This document shows, one piece after another, positions 32,624-44,370 of a DNA stretch of 60,000 nt (its first letter is position 1; each line of letters opens with the position of its first letter). The stretch comes from Liolophura sinensis (Eukaryota; Mollusca; Polyplacophora; Chitonida; Chitonidae): the NCBI RefSeq assembly GCF_032854445.1, contig NC_088306.1, forward strand, positions 8,768,193 to 8,828,192. Direction: 5' to 3'. A program made the translations under genes and the position numbers. Under the pieces are notes generated by a model. It was not told the DNA's origin. It ran no database searches and saw only the letters and a list, made by a program, of their open reading frames with translations.

Positions 32624-32692
32624 TTAATTTATTTATTTGTTTGGTGTTTTACGCCCTACTCAGAAATATTTCACTTATACGACGACAGCCAA
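32624..32692 (-). mobile_element. SINE family A, 3' fragment, minus
   Basis: A TTTATTTGTTTGGTG tail, TTTTACGCCCTACTCAG and TTTCACTTATACGACGAC remain. Confidence 0.82.
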
Positions 32693-33599
32693 ATCAATGG
32701 AAGAATGCTAAACCGTATTATTTATTGATGCTTGTAAGACCGCTGTTCAAATCTGTGTACGGTACTCATGAATTTTTGACTTAAACTAACAACTGTTTGC
32801 AGGCTTATGGGTTGAAGATTCAGGTGTTACACCAACCTTCACAAGGTACCTGACAAACCTCCAGATTTACAGCTGCAACTGAAGCAATAAGAGATGGATT
32901 CGGGCACGCGAACTCATTTGTCAAGGGCCTGATATTCACAATGAATCGGCTTTAGCCAAATTAAACCAGCGAGGCCCTTCCGTATTATTTAAGTCGTCCG
33001 TAAATTGAAAATGAGTATCCCAATAGCCCTTCATTATACAGACCGTTCCCTTCAAGCTGTATATACGCCTTAAAAATGGTGTGCCTAGTGCCTTTTAACA
33101 GATTTATACCTATTCTCGCAAGAATTTGACTATATATAAAAGTTTAGTTCTATAATTCTGCTTAACTCGAGGCTAGGGGCGGTATATTCTTCGCGTTGAG
33201 TAAGTTGGCCATGTTGGATATATGAATAGTCGCAAAGCTCAGCTTACATCCATATTTTGGCTAAGGAAAATACAAAAACTAGCCTGGTACATCCTTTATC
33301 TGCTAATTTAGTTTTTTTCACGTAAAACATTCTTTGCACCTTTCCAGGTTCATCAGGAAGTTTAAGACGGTCTGATGTCACACTGTCTTATCACATTTCT
33401 GTTACAATGACCTTTATAACTTAGACGCTTAAATAATGTTCACTGATAACTGCCGACAAAAGCGATCAATGCAATATAAAAGTTTGAATACGATAAACAT
33501 TGTTTTCGTAATACTTTTAACCCCATATTCAAACAAATGTTTCCCTTATTTGACAGAGGTTAGCCCGGTGCAAACCATCGGTAAACGCCTTGAACCTTA
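32693..33599. other. Intergenic, nothing recognised
   Basis: No exon or member of the repeat families described here was identified. Confidence 0.35.
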
Positions 33600-33718
33600 C
33601 AGAAGGTCACTGATTTAAAATCGAAGAAGGTCTGGATTCGAACTCACGGTGTCAGTAATTGTGGAGCTGATAGGCGCAGTGAAACAGCTTTTTAACCGCC
33701 TGAGCCAGCGAGATAAAT
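33600..33718 (-). mobile_element. tRNA-like SINE head, minus
   Basis: In complement it reads CTCGCTGGCTCAGGCGGTTA with an A box (TGGCTCAGGCGG) and, 60 bases later, GTGAGTTCGAATCCAGAC with a B box. The distance is too long for a normal tRNA and no acceptor stem pairs, so it is a tRNA-derived element head. Confidence 0.6.
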
Positions 33719-34676
33719 AGATCAAGCTGCTTCGGTTTACATTTCACCTCTATTTCGTGGTGTAAAATAAGAAAACAAGCATTTCGACTTAGCCTTAAAA
33801 ACAAACGGCTTGTTTTTCTTGAAGAACAAATTCTCTGAAAAAATCATTTCCAAACTCATTTACTATATCAACACTGCCATCCTAAAGCTGATGGTTTGGT
33901 TGTTTTTTTTTAAGATGTGGAAACACAGAACTATGAAAACTATGTACAGACACTTGTTTTGAAACATACCATACGAAATGAACCATGACAATGGCTGTTT
34001 TAGCCACCAGATTTACGCCTGTGACCTAAATCCACATCTTGTGACACTGTGTAACAAATACACATTCAAAAGTACTTGTGGTAAGCTGTGAGAAATGTTT
34101 GGCTGCCTTCCTAAAACCATGGAATAACACGACAATTTGCAACAGTTCCCGTTACACATCCTCCGCACTCACAGTCCGGATGGCTCTTCATTCGCCACAC
34201 TCATGTCTCTCCCTATCCCCTTATCCTTTTGCGTCACGCTGCCCTGGTAAAGCTGCTCCACCCCAGGCGGTTGACAGTCACAGCTGGGGATCCGGAGATC
34301 AGGCAGTTAGTGCTTGTTTGCTTACCTCATGGCATCGGTCTTTGATCAGCCGCCAGTTTTAGCTGCACTAGATCGCACACATCTTTAACCATAAAATATA
34401 TGACTCATCATTTTCACATGTTATTTAACCCTGAAGTTCAGGAATAAACCATTCGTTCAGTGATTAAATAATTAAGGGGCTAAATTACATGAGACTGCAC
34501 AGTTCAAGAATAGAACAGCTAAACAAGATATATGTTTTGAAAAAGATCCCTATTTAATAATGTATTTATGGTACAAGAAACATATCGCAAATCTCTGCAT
34601 GCCGGGATTAAAATTAAAGAAAGCTAAAATATGAAGTACGGTTCATCATATAGACAACTGAAAACTACGGGTAAAA
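33719..34676. other. Intergenic, no gene seen
   Basis: An open frame at 34078-34362 is GC-richer than its surroundings but has no splice, motif or family evidence. Confidence 0.35.
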
Positions 34677-34680
34677 TTTT

Positions 34681-35003
34681 TTTTCAGATTTTTTGATGAG
34701 TGTTAAGGTATTGAAATATTTGAATACTATGGTAGGCTTTATGAGCCATATTGTACAGTATCTAGGAGCTCTGACGTCACGTCACCTTTTTCCTGATGTT
34801 TACCAAAACAAGGGTATTTTTTGGGGCATCATATCAATAATCCTTTAATCATGGGTAAGAAGAGTTATTCCAACATTCAGCGTCGTGATTAGAGTTGGAA
34901 AACCTTCCTGTGATGTTCCTAAACTCTTACAGTACAGTTCATAAAGCCTACCATATAATTCAAATATTTGAACGCCTTTCACTCTCTTCATAAAAATCTA
35001 AAA
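34681..35003. mobile_element. Long inverted-repeat element (MITE-like), about 320 bp
   Basis: The left arm 34681-34765 (TTTTCAGATTTTTTGATGAG, AAATATTTGAATACTATGG, TAGGCTTTATGA) is the imperfect inverse of the right arm 34918-35003. Nearly 80 bp pair, including TAGGCTTTATGA against TCATAAAGCCTA. The centre of about 150 bp contains TGACGTCACGTCACC, with a CRE-like TGACGTCA, and has no open frame. A target duplication could not be fixed because both ends are T/A runs. Confidence 0.82.
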
Positions 35004-35900
35004 AAAAAAAAAATGATATATTTATGCATAGTTTTAAGCGGTCTATTTAGAGAGGCGTACTTCGATTTTTAGATTTTTTTACCTTTAAGGCTTATCAGCA
35101 AATCAGACGAACTATTACAGGTTTTATTTCCTTTACCGCAATCCTCTGTAACAGCAGGTTTATCATTTCCATCATTCATCACCCTACCACGTGCTTACAA
35201 CAATCATCTCGACTGAACGTAAGGCTTCTTCTGTTACATTAAATGAATTCGTACAACAAATCCTGTTGTCATTGGAAAGGAGACAAGATACTACACTGTC
35301 TCTTTGGCTTGGAAACCCATTTTCAGCCCTTCTCTTCTATATCTGCAGTTCTTTCAATAATTTCAGTCCTACAAATCTACGCATGACCTCACAAAGCACA
35401 CTGGCCTGATAAGTCACACTCAAGGGTCAACAGAGTAGAATCAAGCTATTAAAACAAATGCCCTCATTTACAGATATTACGGATAATCATAATTCGATGT
35501 TGACGTGTATCATGTTGTGTAATAATTTAAAATTTTATATAAAATAATAAAAAAAAGTCTGTATAGCTATGCATAATTATATGACTATGTTGCGGGTATG
35601 TGTATGCACAGGTCAACCCTCATGGGGACTAACAAAAAGAAAGCTGGAAAAATATCAACGTTTCTGATAAAGTAGCGTAGATTCCTGGACATTTACGGGG
35701 AGTTTTCCTCTTCCGAAAGTTTAAGTAATACAGTATTCAGATGATATTGATTGTATAACAAAAAACAACCCAAGCATCGCCCAATCAGAATTTCTTTCAG
35801 TAGTACAGATCTGGCAACCAGTTTTCCCCCATAATTTATTATACGTCACGTATTTTGTCAGGACTGATTATCTGGTAACTTGATAATTATATGTACGAAT
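35004..35900. other. Intergenic, nothing recognised
   Basis: No exon or repeat family was identified. A GATTTTTAGATTTTTTTACC stretch near 35064 resembles the end of the preceding inverted-repeat element. Confidence 0.35.
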
Positions 35901-35904
35901 CTAG

Positions 35905-36050
35905 GTGTAGAGACATTTGTATACCTTTCCTCAACTAAAATAGATTTTTCGGGTCAAAGGTCGAAAACCAACATCCAAAACAACGATTAACGCAAACCAT
36001 CAAACAGCTAAAAAAGCACAGTAAGAAAGTAGGACAGATTAGAATATAAT
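35905..36050 (-). repeat. Dispersed repeat family C, minus fragment
   Basis: In complement it shares the ATACGAATGTC-like end, TTTTGTGTTAACGC-like centre and CTTTCTTACTGTGC segment of the family, much diverged. It abuts a family D copy. Confidence 0.55.
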
Positions 36051-36059
36051 TAAGACGAA

Positions 36060-36310
36060 CAGCATAGGGAGAAACAACAGAGCAGTGTGATGTAGTTAGC
36101 AAATGGTCACGCGTAACTGGTCAAATACGACCTGTTGTCAATTTACCTGTCAATTGACCTCAGTTAGGGTTTTATTCCAACTGTTCATGTAAATACATAA
36201 GTAGTAGCAAATTAAAAAATGCAGTGATGTTAACTGCAATTCGTTCGACGTCACTGGTTTAGAATTACTCAAAATGTCGTGTTGTAATCATATTTGACAC
36301 ACAATACCAT
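36060..36310 (+). repeat. Dispersed repeat family D, copy
   Basis: CAGCATAGGGAGAAACAACAG then GCAAATGGTCACGCGTAACTGG, AACTGTTCATGTAAATACATA and GACGTCACTGGTTTAGAATTA. A short internal duplication (CAATTTACCTGT/CAATTGACCTC) is unique to this copy. Confidence 0.8.
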
Positions 36311-36879
36311 TAACAGAAATATTAATAGAATTATAGAGACCTTTCAAAACGTGAAGCCAGCGTTTGGTAAACGAATGCTGAAATCGTAAATTCCATCATG
36401 GTGCAAATGAACTTTTTGTGAACGAACAATTGCAAAAACACGTGAGGAAACGCAAACAATTTAATGCATGTATTGAAACTCATATTTATGGTTGATCTAG
36501 ATATTATATGACAATTGATTTGAAGAAAAAGAACACATTAATTAAAGTGTCAAGTGTGACATTTTACTACAGCCATTAATCTTTATACTTTTGTTGGTTG
36601 GTTGGTTAAAATTTCTTTTTTTATGCTGTTTGGTTTTGTGAAACCATGACATTTGAGTTTATAGCCCGAACAAACCCATCCAAATGTCAAATGCGTTTAC
36701 AGGTGAAATCAAACCATGTATACCTAGGGCTGTGTATTTTTTCAAACAATTCAGTACAGAATGTTGGGTTGTGACTGAGCATAACATGTGCTGAAGGGTT
36801 TGACGTCCTGTTTTGAAATTCCTGATGTGATCACAGAATATGAACACAAATTTCAAAGCTGAGAAAACAGTGGTCTTTG

Positions 36880-36995
36880 ATTACACACGTGACTGCACAA
36901 TGTAGCGCACACGCGCAGTCATGTGACCGCTTTCTGAGTCATTCGATTGGTCGAGCGATCTATTTTTAGCCCAGCCGCAGCGAGTTAAAGCGTGT
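36880..36995 (+). promoter_or_regulatory. Promoter-like region before a possible first exon
   Basis: Within 70 bp lie an E box CACGTG (36886-36891), GTCATGTGAC, an AP-1 type TGAGTCA (36935-36941) and an inverted CCAAT box ATTGG (36946-36950). The sequence turns GC-richer here and a strong donor follows at 37313. This is inference; no TATA box at a standard place was required or clearly seen. Confidence 0.45.
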
Positions 36996-37313
36996 GTTTA
37001 CGTTTGTTGGTTCACAATCAGCTGATCCTTCTTACATCAGTGGAGGACTAGTGCAAGATCGGCTGCTCAGTCAAAACATTACAGGGAATGGAGAGGGGTT
37101 AGGGGTCAGAACTACGGCAGGACAGGACACGTGTTCAACCCCTTGATTTTGAGAGACTGTACCACCACAGAAGCCCGTTCTGTTGTAAACAGCCAGGCGT
37201 CTAAGTAATGGTGCTAAACCCTTTGTTAGACCACCAGCTGAAGATCTGTATCTAGGGGAGTCTTACGCAGGCAGGCTACAGTCCACCAGCATCCCGAAGG
37301 CCGTAATACAACC
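36996..37313 (+). other. Possible non-coding first exon (perhaps of the SLC16 gene)
   Basis: A GC-richer block ends ACAACC/GTAAGTA, a near-perfect donor. It has only short ATG frames (for example at about 37088 and 37208), so it would be 5' UTR. The next gene on this strand is the SLC16 gene, whose first coding exon has an acceptor at 54357; joining them implies a 17-kb intron. It could instead belong to a gene or non-coding RNA I do not see. Confidence 0.4.
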
Positions 37314-37319
37314 GTAAGT

Positions 37320-38689
37320 ACAAAACATTCCCTGTATTTCTAGCCATTTACAAGGCCACACGTGTAACATCACTGAAACTACTGTATATCATACGCTAGG
37401 TATATGGTAATATTTAAAAGTAAGCACAGCAGTATCTAGGCCAGCTATCTATAGTTCGACGTAAACACCTTTGGCTTCGTTCCACATGCTTGCCGTGCCG
37501 GTTGGAAAGTTACCCGGGGTCGGACAGAAATTCGGTGAAACCCTTCGGGAAAGGGAGTGGCCCGATCTGCTGTAAAGCCGACATTTTTTTTGTTCATATT
37601 AGCCGTACAGTGTTAGAATTGATCTGCGTAGTACACAGTGGTGTGCTAACAATTCTATCATACTCTATGTGTGTGTGTGTGTCTGAGAGAATTTATGAAT
37701 GAGCCGTATTTTACATGGTTTGCAAATTTTCGTAGAGTCGAATATGCAAAGGCCAAGGCTTCTATCAGTTAAGAAAATAATTAAGCCCATGTCATGGTAA
37801 TGTGATGCTTTCACAAAGGACATCACAAAGACGCAGCCAGTGATTATATACTTTGTATTTAAGCAAATGGAGCAGTATAACTGTGTGCAATGTGTATGAG
37901 CAATACCTGGGTGACGGCATGACCCTTCAAAATGAAGTGTTCGCCATACTGGTGGTGATGTAAAATTTACGTGATAATTCGAGATTGGACGGTTGAGTGC
38001 TTTGTTGTCTTTGACGACTTCCGCCTCGTCGCTACCCATCAATGGCCAGCTAATACGCCGTCTCCGACGGGCTAAATTTACCGTGGGTATGTCAGATCGA
38101 TCTTGCCATTCCCAGTGAACGAGGCAGGCGGCCTGATGCCGCGTCGCCTATACAAGAGATATAATTCTGGCTCCCCATTCCTCAAAACCATGAGAGTCTC
38201 ACGATCGTATTCCTTTGTACATGTATGACTGGTTTTCTAGAGCATTGAGAATGGTTTATAAAATACGACGCAGTTCTAAATGGATATACGTACTTGTATA
38301 CAAAGAAGCCAATAGATCGACTTTGTTGATAGGACATGTTGTAAATGGAACCATCCGTGGGGTCGTATTATGTGTGCTGCTGTTGGGAAGTATATCCGCC
38401 CCATGGTGCTTCGCCCAGGCATGGTGCTTCACTGAAGCATGGCTGCCCTATCAATACGACGCACTAGCTTAACACGACAGCACGCATCGCGTCTCACCGC
38501 GAGCCAAGGACGATGACGTAATACCAGCTCCGGCAGGTTTGATGAGCAATTTAGCAGATTGTGAGAACCATTTGCTGCTGACCCTTCAATTCGTGACCGT
38601 TCCATTTTATCGGTATGTTTACAACTTGTGTTGCCTAGAGCTACATGTATGAAATTGGATTTTCACTTACCAAGGGTAATATTAAAGCT
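37320..38689. other. No supported gene; possible minus-strand frame
   Basis: A minus-strand frame from 38042 (ATG near 38039-38042) begins MGSDEAEVVKD and reaches CCCAG/GTATTG near 37905. It could be a first coding exon, but no downstream exon was found. A (GT)n tract lies at 37667-37683. Confidence 0.3.
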
Positions 38690-38960
38690 ATATATACTAG
38701 TATAGCTGGTAAAACCAGGGCAGGGATGACAGAGTGATAGTTGGAAATGGTCACACATAAGCGATGAAACCCTGTCTCAGGCAGTTTACCTCAGTTAGGG
38801 TTTTGTTCTGTCCACTTAAAGTGCTTAAACAGTCGACCACTAGTGGCAATCCGGTGCAGTGCTGTTAATAGCTTTATATCAGACTTCGTTGGTCTAGATT
38901 TAGTCAATGCCGTGTTCTCATCACAGTGACATGAGAACAATGCAAAGGGGATGCTCATTT
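38690..38960 (+). repeat. Dispersed repeat family D, copy
   Basis: GGTAAAACCAGGGCAGGGATG, GAGTGATAGTTGGAAATGG, CTCAGTTAGGGTTTTGTTC and CTTCGTTGGTCTAGATTTAG follow in family order. Confidence 0.8.
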
Positions 38961-39775
38961 TCATCCCAGTTTATTAAAACACAATAACATGAAAACTTGA
39001 CCAGGTCTCAGGGATGCTTAGTGCACCAGCAGAATCCTGGTTTATCACAGATGTGACTAGTCATTTGTGATGATGTTGTCATGGGGATAGAACACGTTGT
39101 TACAGCCGGGTGATGGCCGCGGTACCACTGTCACCGGTGATAATTTGAGGTTATCAACTGTTGGTTCTATTCAAGTCATATACCAAAAAAGTAAACAATA
39201 CAATCTATCGCCACTCAATGATTAATGTAAATACGTTAATAATCAGGTTAGTGGGGCAACGATACGGGCCGATGACCCAGTTAACAGAAGAACGTCTTTT
39301 ATATGCCAGCTGATATATCTGGGCCTGTTTATGCACGCAATCGAAGCTCACTTAGCGTTTTTTAAATGTACCCATGGTAACGATGTTGTATTTATATGCT
39401 GCCATAAAATCCAAGTTACGCCACTGGCCACAAGTAAGAAATTGCACTGAATGTCACATGCGAATAGTTTTGAGTAGATACATTGATAAATGCAAGGAAC
39501 AAGACAGTTACTTATTAACGGATGAAAAACTTCTTATTTATTGCACACGATGTTTCGATGCTGATGTAAACATCGTTTCCACGTGGTAATATGGCTTCCT
39601 GTTATCGGCATCAAAACGTCATGTATAATGAATAACACATTATTATCAATTTAATTAGTAATTTCCATGTTCGAGTTACCAATCAGCCTCAAAATGCTCA
39701 GATTGTAACATGGTTTTGTTGCCTGTCTTTTTATTGGTTTGAAAGCCCAGAACTGCATGCATATGTGTATTCGTT

Positions 39776-40028
39776 ATTTTACTTATTTATTTGATTGGTG
39801 TTTAACGCGGTATTCAAAAATATATCACTTATACGACGGCGGTCAGCATTATGACGGAAGGAAACCGGACAGAGGTGCGGGGGTGGGGGGGGGGGTGTTG
39901 ATGGGTGTTAGTTGGGAGATGGGGGAACTCTCGTCCATCCGTAGGTTACTGGAAAGTCTTCCCGCGTACGTCCCGAGAGGAGACCAGCATAAGCTGGGCG
40001 TGAACTCAACATTGGCCGCATTGGTGAG
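39776..40028 (-). mobile_element. SINE family A, minus, with G-rich insertion
   Basis: Tail, TATACGACGGCGGTCAGCAT, GGAAACCGGACAGAG and a full head region ending TTGGTGAGAC are present. A G-rich stretch of about 45 bp (39883-39928) with runs of up to 12 G interrupts the centre, unlike any other copy here. Because of it a plus-strand frame (39739-40089) is open by chance. Confidence 0.85.
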
Positions 40029-40154
40029 ACCCGTTATTCATATACTGGGGCATAGTATCCCACATCCAGTTTACTTGTCACTGCTTTAGACAAGCTGCGT
40101 CAAGTCAAAATATTCAGTTGCGCTAATGTTATTGTAGGTTAAATGTGATGTCAC

Positions 40155-40400
40155 AGCAGCGGTTTGAGTGATCCTAGAGCAGTGACGTTTAACAAATTGT
40201 AATCATCATAACTGCATTTTTGTTACCTAATTCTTCGGAAGACATGGTGCTAGGGGAGGCGTTAAGCATTTTCAAGAACAGTTGGAATAAAACCCTAACC
40301 GAGGTATATCGACAAGAGGACCATATTCCACCGGTTACGCGTGACTTTTTGGCAGTTATCTGTTCTTCCTCTCTATGCTTGTGCATCTTAATTATGTCGT
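40155..40400 (-). repeat. Dispersed repeat family D, minus copy
   Basis: In complement it matches the family from GACATGGTGCTAGGGGAGG through TAAAACCCTAACCGAGGTA, ACCATATTCCACCGGTTACG and CTCTCTATGCTTGTGCATC. Confidence 0.82.
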
Positions 40401-40799
40401 AATAGGCCTGTATTAGAGTCTGTGGCAGCCAGGATAGACATTTCCAAATCAAATCCGGATACAAACAGTCTTGTTATTTAAAACCCGTACAGGGATGTAT
40501 AATTAAACAGCTGCAAGGCCATAAACTTGAAAGCTCTACCACGTGGGCACAATCCAGTTGATATTAATTACCAGCTTTATGCTGACACGTACACCGATGA
40601 TGCCAGACCCTGATCTATATTGGCTTTGTCGACTGACCTTGTATGTGTAAGGTATTTCTGTACCATATGTTGGTAATTGGTGTTTTGCTGCACCTGTGTG
40701 AAACATGGATACATAGTTACTGTATGCATCAGCTATATTTTGGTACATGCACAGTCAGACATGATTGTGTCTAATTCCGCTGAACCTGTGACTGGGAGC

Positions 40800-41175
40800 T
40801 GCTTGCCCTGTATTCATCGTATTGAATTATATCGCTGCGTTGAATATATCAACACTTTCAGTCAAAGCCCATCTGAGTTACATATTTTGCTATCAATAAC
40901 TGATATTCCAGCATGGTAAACGATTTCAATACTGATTTTACTCATTCGCCTTGAACATACATTTCGTCTTTCCAACATCAATGAAAACTGTTGACCGTTT
41001 CTCTGTACATGATTCCGTCCTATTTTCATACCTTATATGTACTTTCTTATTTCTTCGGTGGTTTGTGTTAAGCGTCGTTTTGGGAATTGGCCTTGCGATT
41101 ATTGACCTGAAACGTCCTAGCTGGTTGGCGGCTGGTATACGAATGTCTTTCTCGACGCACAGATTACATGTAGAT
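40800..41175 (+). repeat. Dispersed repeat family C, best copy
   Basis: This is the longest copy: TTCATCGTATTGAATTATATC, ACTCATTCGCCTTGAACATA, ATCAATGAAAACTGTTGACC, CTTCGGTGGTTTGTG and TTGGCGGCTGGTATACGAAT. Open frames on both strands run through it, but other copies break them. Confidence 0.82.
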
Positions 41176-41234
41176 AATGTTTTTTGGCCCAATTCATTTC
41201 TAGTTTAATGTTTGAAATTGCGAAATAAAAGACT

Positions 41235-41345
41235 ACATTATAGAGTAAAAGCATTGACGACTGTGTGATAGTTGGAAAATGTCACATGTAGTACCGTTGA
41301 AACACGCCTTCTTATCAGTCATACGAATGTAAACATTAGGTTTCC
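41235..41345 (+). repeat. Dispersed repeat family D, partial copy
   Basis: AGAGTAAAAGCATTGACGAC, GTGTGATAGTTGGAAAATG and CACGCCTTCTTATCAGT are recognisable. Confidence 0.6.
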
Positions 41346-42044
41346 AAAGCTCTGTGTTTGTTAATGCTGTAAAGGACAAGAAAATAAGGTAGTGGGTGAA
41401 ATGATCGGCTTTGAATAAATTAATTCCTTCATGCATCACACGTTTTATTACCGACCCTGGTATTTGGGCATATGCTTGTGAATGTCTTTTCACCCGTTCG
41501 ATTACGGTGATGTGGAGAATTCGTTTTACAATGATATAGATCTAGGTTAAATATTTTTATGTCTCTATAGCTGTAGACGACTAGTCACATATCAACACTT
41601 GGAGGACTGAGACAGTTGGAGATAGTGGCAGCGCCAGTCCTTAACTAGGTCATATTACCCACAACTGTTACATAACGCGCTTCTCATTGTGTAGCTACCG
41701 CCATCTAAACAAGATATACTTTATATGGAGCAATTCATGTGATGACACGAAATGACTGACTGAAAACAAAGACTGGTTCTCGCGTACCGCCAAAGGGAAT
41801 TGTTCAGCTGTTATTCCCAGAGTAATTACTTTTAGTTTTAATATAGTGGCATTTCAGACAGATGTGCCGTAACTTGCGTTCGAAGTTGTAATGACTACCT
41901 TTGATATGTATGAATTACCTACATTAATTAAATATTATTATCCAAATAATTATTGAAATAAGTCTTGTGAATGGCATGTCGCCATCGGCGATGTCGCAGT
42001 CCTCGCCGGGAACTATCTTCTGTCGTGTACCCGTGTTTTTGTTT

Positions 42045-42075
<31 letters not shown>

Positions 42076-44024
42076 TTAAATAAATCAATTGATCAATTGA
42101 AAGGCATGCCTCCACACTGGTATATGTATATGTCACTTTAACCTTTGAATGGCAGTTCATTGGTTCGCATGTAGCCTAAGTCGCTTAAGTAGCATAAAAA
42201 AATACAAAAAAAATTTACCCTAAAATGAAAGGTTTAATGAGTAACTGCAAGGGGGAAGGATCTGATAAGTATTCCTTAACCATTTTCATCTTAACAACGC
42301 AGTAATGAGTTATTTTACACACATTACAGATCCTTTATAAGCTGCGCTTGTGTCTATTCTTTATAACCAATGATTCGCGTGTTGAAACGGCAAATGCCTG
42401 ACACTCCCGAATAGGCGTTATCTCAGACATCAGGTTTCACCATCAGCTATGAAGTCATGAGTAACGCATATGAAGTCCGATGTGTGTTTATGGGCCGATA
42501 TCTCTACGCATCCATCTGTGCTGCTGCGACCTAGTCTACGTACGTGTACTGAATGACCCCACCAAGGCTGTGTGTACCAAGCGCAGCTTGATGGTAATAG
42601 TACATTTTTGCCTCGCTCTGGCATCTTGTTACCGAATCTGACTAATACAAACCATGTGACTGTCTGGTTTTCTTTGCAACATGTCATAAGAATGAAAACA
42701 AACTTCATTTTGACTGAATATCGTCATTTGCTCTAAACAACTGACTTCAAGGTTAATATAAAAAAAAGTGATGTAACAGGTAAGAATAATGAATTGTGAC
42801 ATATTGGCTAGCCCTACAAGTAAATATGTGTGGATGTTAGACAGTAAATCGTTACACTGGACACCTGTTTTGGATATTTTACATCTGCCCATGGTTTGGT
42901 CTTAATGTGTATAAATTAAGTGGACGAACGCATAGTTAGTATATTAGCGTTTGGGGCGAAAGCTTAGCCAGTTTGACTGTATCTGGCCTCTCCTTAACAG
43001 AGATATATGGTAGTGACAGTACTGCACGTGTTATGACGATATTACCTCCAGGTGTTGTCAGAGGTGATAATCACAGCTTGTCATCACTTACAATCGAATA
43101 TTGATCATAGCTGAACCCGGGTGGTCAGCGAAACGGAAACAGAAGGCCGCGATTACCGTTAACCGATTGAGGTGAGGTGGGGTGGGGGGTGGGAGATGTC
43201 TATGGTTAAGGGTGTGTGCGGTGGGTGGTCAGGAGGTAGAAATCGATTGTGAATATTGACAGCATGTCCTTGACATCTACTTGTTTCGGCTGATCGGACC
43301 TTAACGCCTGGTCGAACTCTGCAATATGTTCAGTTCACTAGCCACGCGGAAACGCAAATCACCGTCCAGGCTAAATTAAACTATCGATCCCTCTTGTGGT
43401 CCACTGGAAAGGTGGCGTCCTGGTGTCCTGGATATAGCGCACATAGTCAAATGTTCTTTCGATGTAAATGTGTGCGAGGACTGCAAGTAGTGGAAGTGGA
43501 ATTGTCAGGTTGACATAATGGGGAATCCGACTCTAACTGATAATATTTAAAAGTATGTTAATTTAACGAAGGCGTCTGAGGCACCGTGTTTCTGCTATGC
43601 CTTACAATTACCTTTCAGTTCAGTTTATTTTAACTTGGCTGAATACGTGAACTAGGGAACTGTCAAACGTAAGGCACTGTATACCAAACCCCTCCCACTC
43701 ACCTCACCTCAAATGACCACAACGGATTGGTTGTAACACAGATTCGAACTCTGTCTGAGCAATACCCTTAATGGTTTAATCAATCAGATCTCACGCAGAT
43801 CTCGCATATTAGATATTGTCAATACCTCACAGACCCCCCCCCCCCCCCACCTTTCCGTGTCTCCAAGTCTGGAAAATGCTACTACATTGGTTACAGGTAG
43901 TTTTTTTTTTTAACTTCAAAAATTGCATTATACATATACATAGCTTTATGATTAGTAAGATCAGCAGTTAACATCACTTCATATTTTTTTTGGACGTAGC
44001 TCTGCTCATTCTGCTAACGTCTGC
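41346..44024. other. Intergenic, no gene seen
   Basis: A TTTA tract at 42048-42077 runs into a 16-bp perfect palindrome TCAATTGATCAATTGA at about 42085. A G-rich stretch (43168-43235) and a C run of about 18 at 43836-43853 are simple sequence. Open frames at 42430-42892 (minus) lack family features. Confidence 0.4.
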
Positions 44025-44250
44025 AGCCTCGACAGTGTGATAGCCGGCGAATGGTCACACGCAACTCGTTACACATGGCTGCCCGTCAATCTACCCCAGT
44101 CATGGTTTCACTCCAACTATACCTGCAAATGCTTAAATAGTAGCAAACCACACGTTCCCAGCCTACTGTCCCATAAGTGCCAGAATAAACTGTTATCTGT
44201 ACAATATGTGCCGTGGACAATGCCCAAACCTTCTATTGTCACATGTAGGT
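44025..44250 (+). repeat. Dispersed repeat family D, copy
   Basis: CCTCGACAGTGTGATAGCCGG, ATGGTCACACGCAACTCG and AAATGCTTAAATAGTAGCAA in family order; this explains the open frame 44037-44270. Confidence 0.75.
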
Positions 44251-44284
44251 GTATTGCGCGACCTACTTGACATCAATCACTGAC

Positions 44285-44370
44285 TACGGATTCCTTCGTC
44301 GTCATGTGACTGAAAAATTGTTAAGTACGACGTTAAACCTCAATCACTCACTCACTCAATCAATCAATCA
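44285..44370 (+). mobile_element. SINE family B, 3' end
   Basis: TTCCTTCGTCGTCATGTGAC then TGAAAAATTGTTAAGTACGA, CGTTAAACC and a (CACT)n/(CAAT)n tail, matching the 3' end of the element at 21626-21965 in complement. Confidence 0.85.

Noticed and set aside
33600-33718. Possible tRNA gene on minus strand
   Set aside because: A and B boxes are too far apart and no cloverleaf could be drawn.
37665-38042. 125-codon minus-strand frame starting MMGSDEAEVVKD
   Set aside because: It begins like a protein and has a possible donor near 37905, but no downstream minus-strand exon or family match was found.
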